Both the position numbers and the translations under genes were made by a program. From Peptostreptococcaceae bacterium (GTDB lineage: Bacteria > Bacillota > Clostridia > Peptostreptococcales > Filifactoraceae), in the NCBI GenBank assembly GCA_030532905.1, contig JAUNKE010000018.1:1-37303 (forward strand): a stretch of DNA of 37,303 nucleotides, read 5' to 3'. Below the pieces are notes generated by a model. That model was not told where the DNA came from. It did no database searches and saw only the letters and a program-made list of their open reading frames with translations. Below, one piece after another: positions 8,259-15,599 of the stretch; the first letter of the stretch is position 1, and every line of letters begins with the position of its first letter.

Positions 8259-8958
8259 TATTAATAATCCTCTCATCAAAATTAAAATAGTAATATTTTG
8301 CATAGCTCATCGGATATTGTCGATTATTTGCATTGATTTGGACTCGGATTGCGATATCTCGGCTCGATTCAACTTCCGAATTTTTAACGGTAGCAAAATA
8401 TCTTTTCCCTTCATCATAATATTGAATCCGAGTGCTCGCAACCGGCGCGGTGAGCCCGACGGCATCCGAAATATCTCCGCTCAATCCCGCATTGATGCCC
8501 GATTGTAAATTCTCAAGCTTAGTGCAAAAGGTTTTTAGAAATTGCTTTTTCTCTTCGTCGGTTTTGGGCTGCAAAGCGGGCGCCGGATTGTTTTCTTCAA
8601 ACGGTTTTGTTGCCTTTGTCTTTATGTCGCTCGGTGAAATCTCCGAAGAGCCGCCGCTTTTGTCCGACGAATTTGTATCGCCGGCGCTCTTTTGCACTTC
8701 TTCATAGATTTTTGCAATTTCATCCTGCACCAAAATATCCACATAGACAAAGAGATTGCTCGCCTCAAGCTCATGCTCGGATGCTCCGATTTGTGCCGCA
8801 GCTCCCTGTGCATTCAACGACAAAATCGTCGCCGCCGATGCAATCAGCGTAAGCAGAATGCTCATGACGATGATGATATGGACGGTGCCGAATGCGTTTC
8901 TTCCTTTATATATATTATTTGCTCGGCACCACCAAAGTATATTGTTTTTGAATTTCAT
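8197..8958 (-). CDS. PilX-like minor pilin/pilus assembly protein
   Basis: The protein has 253 aa from the ATG at 8958, chosen because AAAGGA lies about 8 nt upstream (an ATG three codons earlier, at 8967, sits directly on that site). After a short basic stretch (KGRNAFG) it has one long hydrophobic helix (TVHIIIVMSILLTLIASAA), then a low-complexity Ser/Asp/Lys linker and a C-terminal part. The layout matches PilX or GspK-type minor pilins, which often lack the +5 Glu; here none is present. It overlaps the neighbouring genes on both sides, so it is co-translated with them. Assignment rests on position and layout more than on sequence identity. Confidence 0.6.
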   Translation of the reverse strand: MKFKNNILWWCRANNIYKGRNAFGTVHIIIVMSILLTLIASAATILSLNAQGAAAQIGASEHELEASNLFVYVDILVQDEIAKIYEEVQKSAGDTNSSDKSGGSSEISPSDIKTKATKPFEENNPAPALQPKTDEEKKQFLKTFCTKLENLQSGINAGLSGDISDAVGLTAPVASTRIQYYDEGKRYFATVKNSEVESSRDIAIRVQINANNRQYPMSYAKYYYFNFDERIINNEMLDKDSDIISGDIFHDRR

Positions 8959-9256
8959 TTTTCTCATCCTTTATCTCAAGCTGCACGATAGCCAAACTTC
9001 GTCCTTTGAAATCCTCCCGCGACAACAGTTGATACTTGATTGAAAAATCGCCGACCTTCGAATCCTCATAGGAGCCTTTGCTCTGCGTCTTGATAATTTC
9101 ATCGCGCAAAATGTCGTCGATTTGCTGATTGCTCTCGATAATATACAGATTTTTGTAGTAGGCATTCATCCCATAGATGATGAGCAGCGAGCATATCATC
9201 AAAAGCAAAGTCGAAATCAGCACATCGACAAATCCGAAACCTCTATATTTTCTCAT
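8915..9256 (-). CDS. PilV-like prepilin-type protein
   Basis: The protein has 113 aa. The N-terminus reads MRKYRG then FGFVDVLISTLLL, a short leader, cleavage glycine and hydrophobic helix, with Asp instead of Glu at +5. The remaining 75 residues form a small soluble domain containing DFSIKYQLLS and LAIVQLEIKDE strands. It fits the PilV/GspI group of minor pilins. It overlaps the pilO-like gene by 4 nt and the following PilX-like gene by 44 nt. The ribosome binding site is weak, so translation is probably coupled to the gene before it. Confidence 0.65.
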   Translation of the reverse strand: MRKYRGFGFVDVLISTLLLMICSLLIIYGMNAYYKNLYIIESNQQIDDILRDEIIKTQSKGSYEDSKVGDFSIKYQLLSREDFKGRSLAIVQLEIKDEKNEIQKQYTLVVPSK

Positions 9257-9672
9257 TCGCTGACAAACACCGCCTTCATCTGTAATTGACAGCTCGTTTC
9301 TTCCTGATTCAAATCCAGCTCCCGAATTTTGATTCCCTGCATCGCGCTGATTTTTTCGACGAAGACGGCAATGTCCTCGTATTTCCCGAAGAGATTGAGC
9401 TCATATTCGTACAGCTTGATTTGCTCAAATTTTTCAGTATGAAAAAACAGCGATTTTTTCTGCAGTTTCGCCTCCTGAATCATCCGCTCGATATCGCGAT
9501 TGATATCATAGCTGTCGGCGGCGAACAACGAGATGCCTCGGTTCGTTGAAAGCACCGAATTGCTTTGTCCGATGGATTTTTGCAGATGATGAATTCGGCG
9601 CAGCGTCGGCAAGGTGATGACAAGACAGATCAGCAGGATAAAAAGGATTCCCGCTCGCACGGTTTTCTTCAT
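9253..9672 (-). CDS. PilO-like pilus alignment protein
   Basis: The protein has 139 aa: one N-terminal transmembrane helix (about residues 6-24), a helical/coiled stretch, and a C-terminal ferredoxin-like part (KIRELDLNQEETSCQLQMKAVF). PilO and GspM have this layout; they form the inner-membrane alignment complex with PilN. It lies directly after the pilN-like gene with a 4-nt ATGA overlap. The ribosome binding site is GAGGTGAGAAT. It is shorter than Gram-negative PilO (about 200 aa), which is common in Gram-positive systems. Confidence 0.65.
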   Translation of the reverse strand: MKKTVRAGILFILLICLVITLPTLRRIHHLQKSIGQSNSVLSTNRGISLFAADSYDINRDIERMIQEAKLQKKSLFFHTEKFEQIKLYEYELNLFGKYEDIAVFVEKISAMQGIKIRELDLNQEETSCQLQMKAVFVSE

Positions 9673-10112
9673 ATTCTCACCTCGATGCTCACCAACAGAT
9701 TTTTATCATTTTCGTCGATGCGCTCGACCTGCACTTCCTGATATTTTTCTTTGAGCAAAGAAATTTCATCTTCAAGCTCCGCAATCGAATAGCCCGAATA
9801 GCTCAATATCATTTTGTTGTCTTCGATGCGAGCGGAATTGCAGCGCAGATTCTTTATCAGTCCGAAATGTTCCTTCATCCGCTTTTCATCGACAAAGGAG
9901 CTGCTGCCCATCAACGAATAGTATTCTTCTTCAAGCAATGTGTTTGCCGTCGTTTGATTCACCTGCTCGCTGATTTTACGCAGATTCCGCTCCATCAGGT
10001 ACAGATAGACATTGGCTGCTAAAAACAGAATCATCAGCAACAGCACCAATATCTCCGATTTGTTCTTTTTGTTCAGATGCGCGGATATTTCCGCATTCCA
10101 ATGATATTTCAT
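9669..10112 (-). CDS. PilN-like pilus alignment protein
   Basis: The protein has 147 aa. A short cytoplasmic N-terminus (MKYHWNAEISAHLNKK) precedes one transmembrane helix (ILVLLLMILFLAANVYLYL) and a coiled coil plus a small C-terminal domain, as in PilN. The start at 10112 has GGGGG 5 nt upstream and overlaps the previous stop as ATGA, like most junctions in this operon; an ATG at 10124 lacks a site. In known systems the PilN cytoplasmic tail binds PilM, but no PilM is encoded next to it here. Confidence 0.6.
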   Translation of the reverse strand: MKYHWNAEISAHLNKKNKSEILVLLLMILFLAANVYLYLMERNLRKISEQVNQTTANTLLEEEYYSLMGSSSFVDEKRMKEHFGLIKNLRCNSARIEDNKMILSYSGYSIAELEDEISLLKEKYQEVQVERIDENDKNLLVSIEVRI

Positions 10113-10702
10113 GATATCCCCCATATCAGATTCTCATATTGAATAAATTTGCCAAATCCGTTGCTCGCCATATCCAGCACCGTAATTTCCCTGAGTTTTC
10201 CGTCCTCCAAAGCGAGTACATATTCGCCCAATTTGAGCAATGCTCTTTGATAGCTTTCTCCATATTCGAGCAAAAAAAGCTCCGGCGTGTAGATGCGCAC
10301 TTTTTTCGATTGGATTTTTCGAATTCCGCAGATTCGGATGAGCTCGTCAAACTCTCCCTTTTCCAAAATAAATTCATAGCCGTTTGATTTTCTGAAAATG
10401 ACATCGTCATTCTTGACTTTCTGTTTGATATTTCTTGCGGAAGATGCTTTTGCTTTTTTTGCCGAAAAATCATCTTCTGCTTTTATCGAAACTCCTCGCT
10501 CGTCAACATGATTTTTCTTCCGCACCGAATCCGCATCGCTCACTTCGTCCTGCGCGCTCAACGATTGCTCCGGCGCATCGACCGACTGTTTTTGTCGCCG
10601 AATCTGTGCCTGCGTCATCACAATCAGCACGGGATAATTGCTCTCCGATGCGGTAATGCTTGAAATGGAATTTTTTTCCGGCTCATATCCGAATAATTTC
10701 AT
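10109..10702 (-). CDS. Unknown pilus-operon protein in the pilM position
   Basis: The protein has 197 aa and is not recognised. It has an N-terminal stretch with a possible beta strand (YPVLIVMTQAQI), a charged disordered middle rich in Ser, Asp, Lys and Ala (about residues 38-95) and a folded C-terminal half (VRIYTPELFLLEYGESYQ, LGEYVLALEDGKLREITVLD). There is no transmembrane segment, signal peptide or actin-like ATP motif, so it is not a recognisable PilM, although it lies exactly between pilC and pilN where pilM is expected. GGGAGG precedes the ATG, and it overlaps pilC by 4 nt. A cytoplasmic linker between motor and alignment complex is a guess. Confidence 0.7.
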   Translation of the reverse strand: MKLFGYEPEKNSISSITASESNYPVLIVMTQAQIRRQKQSVDAPEQSLSAQDEVSDADSVRKKNHVDERGVSIKAEDDFSAKKAKASSARNIKQKVKNDDVIFRKSNGYEFILEKGEFDELIRICGIRKIQSKKVRIYTPELFLLEYGESYQRALLKLGEYVLALEDGKLREITVLDMASNGFGKFIQYENLIWGIS

Positions 10703-11814
10703 CGCAAACCTCCCAAATTCGTAGCCGAGTTGATAATCGGCAAAACCAATGCCAACAACAAAGATATCAAAATGCCCGCGATAATTATCATCATCGGCTG
10801 CAACAGCTTTTTTGTATTCTCCGCCATATCTTCGGTTTTTATATTGAGCAGGCGAACCGCATTGCTCAAATTTTCGTGCAAGCTGTCGGTCGTCTCGCCC
10901 AATTTGATATATGAAATAATTGCCTTCGGAAAATACAGCTCATTTTTTTGCATCATCTCATGCATCGTTTTTCCATGCGTTATCCCGTCGGCAATCTCGC
11001 GAAGTATCTCGCCGTAGCCGAACAGATCCGAGCCTTCGGAGACGATTCGTATCGCCGAGACGATATCCATGCCCGATGCGAACAAAACTTCGATTTGCCA
11101 AAAGATGCTGCGCAGCGTACTCATTTGATAAAATGCCATAATCAGCCGCTGTTTGAGCAAAATTCTCTTTGCAAAATGCGCTATCTTTTCTCTGCTGATG
11201 CCCGATAGGAAAAAACAAAAAATCGCGATGAGCACAAAGGCGAGCAATCTCGCATAATTGACAAAGAACAGATAGATGCCGTGCAAAATCTCGAGCGACT
11301 TCGGCACCCGGATTCCGATGCTCGCAATCGTTTTGTAAAGCTGCGGCGATACGACGAAGATCACGAAAGACAGAATGAGCAAAATCATCAATATCAAAAA
11401 TACCGGATAGGCGGTGATTCTCAAAAAGTATTTTTTATCCATCACTCGCTGCTCCAAATAGCGCACGATATTTTCAAAAGCCTTCGGATAACTTCCCGTA
11501 TTTTCGCCAATCAGCAGACAGGAATAGATAAAGTCATCCGTCAAATTCACTTCCTCCAGTGCATCGACCAGTCGAGCGCCATTGTCGATTTTTGTAAGCA
11601 GGCTAGGGATGCAGGCAATTTGTGTGTCATTATGTACGAGGTCAAGTGCATCCAATATCGGCATTTTGCTCGCCAAATAGAATCCGAGCATATAATAGAA
11701 ATCCCGTTTTTTCTCCATCGAGAGTTTTTTTCCGCTCATCAGCTTGGACTGTATTTTGGCAAAAAATCCGTCGGGCATTATCGGACTCTTTTGAATCAAA
11801 TTCTTCTCCATCAT
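10699..11814 (-). CDS. pilC: Type IV pilus/type II secretion platform protein (PilC/GspF family)
   Basis: The inner-membrane platform protein is moved by the PilB motor during pilus assembly. The protein has 371 aa, slightly short for the family (about 400). It carries two T2SSF repeats: the first starts near residue 40 (FYYMLGFYLASKMPILDAL) and the second near 235 (IFWQIEVLFASGMDIVSAI). Transmembrane helices lie at about 130-160, 185-205 and 340-365. The ending ALVLPIINSATNLGGLR is typical. The ATG follows GAGGAGATTTTT, and it overlaps pilB by 4 nt. Confidence 0.9.
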   Translation of the reverse strand: MMEKNLIQKSPIMPDGFFAKIQSKLMSGKKLSMEKKRDFYYMLGFYLASKMPILDALDLVHNDTQIACIPSLLTKIDNGARLVDALEEVNLTDDFIYSCLLIGENTGSYPKAFENIVRYLEQRVMDKKYFLRITAYPVFLILMILLILSFVIFVVSPQLYKTIASIGIRVPKSLEILHGIYLFFVNYARLLAFVLIAIFCFFLSGISREKIAHFAKRILLKQRLIMAFYQMSTLRSIFWQIEVLFASGMDIVSAIRIVSEGSDLFGYGEILREIADGITHGKTMHEMMQKNELYFPKAIISYIKLGETTDSLHENLSNAVRLLNIKTEDMAENTKKLLQPMMIIIAGILISLLLALVLPIINSATNLGGLR

Positions 11815-13199
11815 AAAAATCTCCTCGCTTCCGCCAAAGAAATTTCTTTGTCCTTAAACTTCTGTATGATTTGCTTCAAAATCCCGTCGTCTTCACCGAG
11901 CATGCCCTGCGCAAAATATTCTTCTCTTTTTTTGTCATCCAGTTCCACAATCGACATCAACGGAACTCGGCGCGCAATCCCGCTGTAACCGCATTTGTCA
12001 CAGCCCGATGACATGTGAATGACATCGCGGTTCTTCAAACCGAGCTGCTCGATATCCTCGCCCTGATAGATGACGGATGTCTGACAAAATTTGCATTCCT
12101 CTCCGACCAAGCGCTGATTGATAATCATCGAGATAGAGCTGAAAATCAGATGTCTGTCGATGCCGAGATTCTCCAAACGCTCGATTGCCAAGCTCGGCGT
12201 CTTCGTATGCAGCGTCGTAAACACAAGATGACCCGTAATGCTCGCCTTCATCGCAACCTCCGCGCTGACTTCGTCGCGAATCTCACCGATGAACAAAATG
12301 TCGGGGTCCTGTCTTAAAATGGAGCGCACGCCGTCAGCAAAACTGTTTTCGTCCCGATTATCGACTTGAATCTGAGTCACGCCCGGCATCTTGTATTCAA
12401 CCGGGTCTTCAATCGAAATGATATGCTTCGTGCCGTCGTTGATTTCATTGAGAAAACAGCGGATGCTCGAGCTTTTTCCGCTCCCCGTCGGCCCGGTCAC
12501 GAGAACGGCTCCCGATTCTTTTGCCAGAGCCTTCTCGATGCGTCCGATATCCGATTCCGATATGCCCAAATTCTTAACAGACTTGGGTACATTCTCATTG
12601 CCCAACAGTCGCAGGGAAATTTTTTCGCCCTCCATCGTATTGATGATGGAAACGCGGATATCCAGCTCCTGTTTCTGAAGCTCAATTTGAATTCTCGTGT
12701 CAATCGCCCGAAGGCTGCGCGAAATATCGGCATTTCCTTTGACCTTTATGATTCGCCCGAGAATCTGCGCAATCTTTTCCTCGATGGCGCAAAAAGTTTT
12801 GAGCTTGCCTTTGAGCCGAAAACGAATCAAGCACAGCCCTTCTTCCTGCGATATATGAATATCGCTCGCTCCAAAGTCCTGTGCTTTTTCCACCACAAAA
12901 AGGAACAGCTTTTCAAACTGCTCGTTTTTGATATATTCTCGAATTCTTTTATAAAGTTCTCTGTCCTTTAACTCAATCGTATAATAAGTGTGAATCAGAC
13001 GATTTACTTCGCTAATCGGATAAGGCTCGAAGTAAAAATCATCGATTTTGCTCTCGAAGAGTCGTTGACGAATCGCCTCCTCGCTCGAAAGATTCGAGAC
13101 ATAAGCGATTTTCAATCGATCCTCTACATATTCGAGCGGAAAACAATAATTCGCTAATGCAAAAGCTTCATCAAAAATGGAATGTATTCCGTAAATCAT
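11811..13199 (-). CDS. pilB: Pilus assembly ATPase (PilB/GspE family)
   Basis: The hexameric motor ATPase powers pilin polymerisation. The protein has 462 aa, about 100 shorter than typical PilB because the N-terminal GspE domain is reduced. Visible motifs are Walker A GPTGSGKS (236-243), the Asp box around IEDPVE (263-268), Walker B ILFIGEIRD (301-309), the His box HLVFTTLHT (324-332) and a zinc site C369-x2-C372 and C400-x2-C403. The zinc tetracysteine supports PilB/GspE rather than the retraction ATPase PilT. The ATG follows GGGGGG and overlaps the helicase stop by 4 nt. Confidence 0.92.
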   Translation of the reverse strand: MIYGIHSIFDEAFALANYCFPLEYVEDRLKIAYVSNLSSEEAIRQRLFESKIDDFYFEPYPISEVNRLIHTYYTIELKDRELYKRIREYIKNEQFEKLFLFVVEKAQDFGASDIHISQEEGLCLIRFRLKGKLKTFCAIEEKIAQILGRIIKVKGNADISRSLRAIDTRIQIELQKQELDIRVSIINTMEGEKISLRLLGNENVPKSVKNLGISESDIGRIEKALAKESGAVLVTGPTGSGKSSSIRCFLNEINDGTKHIISIEDPVEYKMPGVTQIQVDNRDENSFADGVRSILRQDPDILFIGEIRDEVSAEVAMKASITGHLVFTTLHTKTPSLAIERLENLGIDRHLIFSSISMIINQRLVGEECKFCQTSVIYQGEDIEQLGLKNRDVIHMSSGCDKCGYSGIARRVPLMSIVELDDKKREEYFAQGMLGEDDGILKQIIQKFKDKEISLAEARRFL

Positions 13200-14932
13200 A
13201 GTCCCCCCAAGTTTTTCTGACTTAGTAAATCAATTACTCCCGGTCTGTTTTCATCCCTCCTGATTAGAATATATAAATCTTCCGTTGCGCGTCCCGATGC
13301 CGTATAGATGATGTTCAGCATCTTTTGTACTTCCCTGTTCTTCATCGTCGTGTAGCTGTTGTAGAGCGTGTCCAACTGACAAAGTATCACCACTTTCCAT
13401 TCCAAATTCGTGCAGTTATAGATATTGGTGAGCGTGACACCCGTCGAGTTGAGCAGATTGCTCGATTCATCGTCGGCAAAACTCACAATGATTTCATTGT
13501 CGTCCAGCACTTTCTTGATGAGATGTTTTGAATAAACCGCCTTGTTCCCCCGAACAATTTTTTCATTATACGGATAGATAATGCAAATGTCCGAGTAATG
13601 ATATCCCTTTTCAATATATTTTTTGACAATCGCAATCAGTTCATCCAGCATCTGCGGCGTGTCCTGATACTCAATCACTTCCGTATGCCCGTCTTTGTTG
13701 CTCATCGTCGAGAAGGCTTTGAAATAGTCGCCCACCCGCTCCAATTCCAACGCGGAAAAAGCATTGATGTCATTTTGAAAATCCAAGTTGAAATAGCCGA
13801 CCGCCTGCGAAGAGCGATAGTTTTTACCCAATGAAATCAATTCATCATAAGGATATTCATTGGATGCATCCTTGTCGTTCAGCGGCGTCATCCGCTTCGG
13901 CTCATCGTAGGATATATACAAAAAGCTTTTGGATGCATACGAAATATCCCGTAAAAATTTGATTTCATCGTAGCTGAAATTTTCCGCCTCATCCACGAAA
14001 ATCCCTTTGAAATATCTTTTGCCCTGATAGATTTGGGCAATCTTTTCAAAGACCTTTTCAAATTCTTTGTTGAAACTCTGCTTGCTCTGCTTATTCAACT
14101 TGAGATTGAATTTTTTCCCGAGCAGCAAAACGAATTGATGGAAATTGATGATTTTCACATTGGTGATGTCCTCATGAAAATATTCCATAAAGCGATTGAT
14201 GGCATTGGAAAGCTGTTTGTCGAAAGTGATATATAGGAAATTGTCTTTCGGATAAGTCCTCGCCAGTTTAATCAGCTTCGCAAGCATCAAACTCGACTTG
14301 CCCGTTCCCGTCGCCCCTTGTAAAAGCGTCGTTCCGTAATTCAGATTGTTGACCAGCTCGACCTGCTCCGGCTCGAGAAGCGTCGCCTTGATATTCGTTT
14401 TTCGATAATCGACATCGAGTACCTTGTCGCCGACGGAAGAATTTTTTTGAAATACAAAATACTCCTTCGCCAAAGTCAACAATATCTCATCCTCTTCCTG
14501 CGCATCCTTCGACAGATAATCCTGCAAGGACGAGTCATTGTTGATAAGATTTTCAAATTGGATTTTATCGATTACGATGTCGCTCGCCTTTTGATATTCG
14601 CTCAAATCGATATAGGGCATCACAAAATAATACGGAATGCTCTTCAAACGATTGGATATTTCCTTCTCCGCCGCTTCATGCTCTTCGTGAATGACCTCCA
14701 AAATTTCATCGGATAAAATCGCAAAAGTGTCTTCATTCGTATCCATGAATTTGAACAATGCCGCCTTGCCGTCTTCGATATAAAGCAAATCGAAATACAG
14801 ATTGGCAAAAGGTGCAATTTTCGGGATGAGCATTCCCTTCAAACTGTTTTTGAGATATTTGTAGAATAATTTTTCGGCATTTTTCGTCTTGATGGATTCA
14901 ACATTTGAATTTATATTTTGTACCGTTTTCAT
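13196..14932 (-). CDS. UvrD/Rep-like superfamily 1 helicase, translationally coupled to pilB
   Basis: The protein has 578 aa from the ATG at 14932, which follows AAGGAGCGTACG; an upstream ATG at 14956 lacks a site. The N-terminal 190 residues are poorly recognisable and may be a degenerate NERD-like domain. The helicase core has Walker A GATGTGKS (206-213), motif II FVDEAEN (312-318), a motif III-like YDEPKR, motif IV GKNYRS, motif V VTLTNIYNCTNLEW and motif VI YTASGRATEDLYIL. Motif III lacks the common GDxxQ form. It lies 36 nt after nrdR and overlaps pilB by 4 nt, so it is the first gene of the pilus block. DNA translocation or unwinding is likely from the motifs; its link to pili is inferred from position. 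Confidence 0.8.
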   Translation of the reverse strand: MKTVQNINSNVESIKTKNAEKLFYKYLKNSLKGMLIPKIAPFANLYFDLLYIEDGKAALFKFMDTNEDTFAILSDEILEVIHEEHEAAEKEISNRLKSIPYYFVMPYIDLSEYQKASDIVIDKIQFENLINNDSSLQDYLSKDAQEEDEILLTLAKEYFVFQKNSSVGDKVLDVDYRKTNIKATLLEPEQVELVNNLNYGTTLLQGATGTGKSSLMLAKLIKLARTYPKDNFLYITFDKQLSNAINRFMEYFHEDITNVKIINFHQFVLLLGKKFNLKLNKQSKQSFNKEFEKVFEKIAQIYQGKRYFKGIFVDEAENFSYDEIKFLRDISYASKSFLYISYDEPKRMTPLNDKDASNEYPYDELISLGKNYRSSQAVGYFNLDFQNDINAFSALELERVGDYFKAFSTMSNKDGHTEVIEYQDTPQMLDELIAIVKKYIEKGYHYSDICIIYPYNEKIVRGNKAVYSKHLIKKVLDDNEIIVSFADDESSNLLNSTGVTLTNIYNCTNLEWKVVILCQLDTLYNSYTTMKNREVQKMLNIIYTASGRATEDLYILIRRDENRPGVIDLLSQKNLGGL

Positions 14933-14968
14933 CGTACGCTCCTTTTTGAATCTCAAGAAGCTCTCGGA

Positions 14969-15427
14969 TTATTTTTTCTCCGACATCATGCTCTTGAGCT
15001 CTTCCATAAAGCTGTCAATATCTTTGAATTCCCGATAAACCGATGCGAAACGCACATAGCTTACCTCGTCCACTTCTTTCAGTTTCGCCATAACCATTTC
15101 ACCGATTTGAATGCTGCTCACCTCTCTGGTCATCGCGTTGAGCAGGTCGCGCTCAATCTCATCGACCATATGCTCCATCTGCTCCAAAGTGATATGTCTC
15201 TTTTCACAGGATTTCATAATCCCTTTCAACACCTTTTCCCGATCGAAATACTCTCTGGATTTATCTTTTTTAATCACCATGATGCTCACCTGCTCGATGC
15301 GCTCGTAGGTGGTGAATCGGCGATTGCAGCTTTCACATTCTCTTCGTCTGCGAATGCTGTTTCCCTCTTCCGCCTGTCTTGAGTCGATAACCTTCGAATC
15401 GGTTGAGCCGCAGTATTGACATCTCAT
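14969..15427 (-). CDS. nrdR: Transcriptional repressor NrdR
   Basis: NrdR represses ribonucleotide reductase genes in response to ATP/dATP. The protein has 152 aa, standard length. The N-terminal zinc ribbon is MRCQYC ... CESC (Cys pairs at 3/6 and 31/34), followed by the Arg-rich RRRRECESCNRRFTTYER and an ATP-cone from about residue 48 (VIKKDKSREYFDREKVLKGI). The start ATG at 15427 has AAAGGAGAAGC before it; an upstream in-frame ATG at 15460 is not supported. A terminator-like hairpin lies 40 nt upstream of the start, between ftsZ and nrdR, so expression may depend on read-through or a weak promoter in the spacer. Confidence 0.97.
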   Translation of the reverse strand: MRCQYCGSTDSKVIDSRQAEEGNSIRRRRECESCNRRFTTYERIEQVSIMVIKKDKSREYFDREKVLKGIMKSCEKRHITLEQMEHMVDEIERDLLNAMTREVSSIQIGEMVMAKLKEVDEVSYVRFASVYREFKDIDSFMEELKSMMSEKK

Positions 15428-15466
15428 AGCTTCTCCTTTGTCCCATATCAAAAAAATCATTTCAAA

Positions 15467-15492
15467 AAAAGAGAATAAAACTATTCTCTTTT
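15467..15492 (-). terminator. Terminator between ftsZ and nrdR (able to act in both directions)
   Basis: AAAAGAGAATA (15467-15477), a 4-nt loop and TATTCTCTTTT (15482-15492) form a perfect 11-bp stem followed by more U on the minus strand. It lies about 110 nt after the ftsZ stop and 40 nt before the nrdR start. Confidence 0.8.
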
Positions 15493-15578
15493 ACTGTTAG
15501 ACATATTTACTTCGGGAAGAAAGAAACACCAATCGGAAAATCGGATTGAAGAATCATTCTTTCCACGATGTCTTTCAA

Positions 15579-15596
15579 AAAGAGCGGACCCTCTTT
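15579..15596 (-). terminator. Weak terminator-like hairpin directly after ftsZ
   Basis: On the minus strand AAAGAG-GGTCCG-CTCTTT is followed by TT then GAAAG. The stem is only 6 bp and the U-run short. It begins 3 nt after the ftsZ stop and may act with the stronger hairpin at 15467-15492. Confidence 0.4.
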
Positions 15597-15599
15597 GCT

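Noticed and set aside
11811..13199. PilT (retraction ATPase) instead of PilB
   Set aside because: The zinc tetracysteine (C369, C372, C400, C403) is typical of PilB/GspE and absent from PilT.
14933..14956. Upstream ATG for the helicase gene
   Set aside because: It has no ribosome binding site; the ATG at 14932 has AAGGAG at the right distance.
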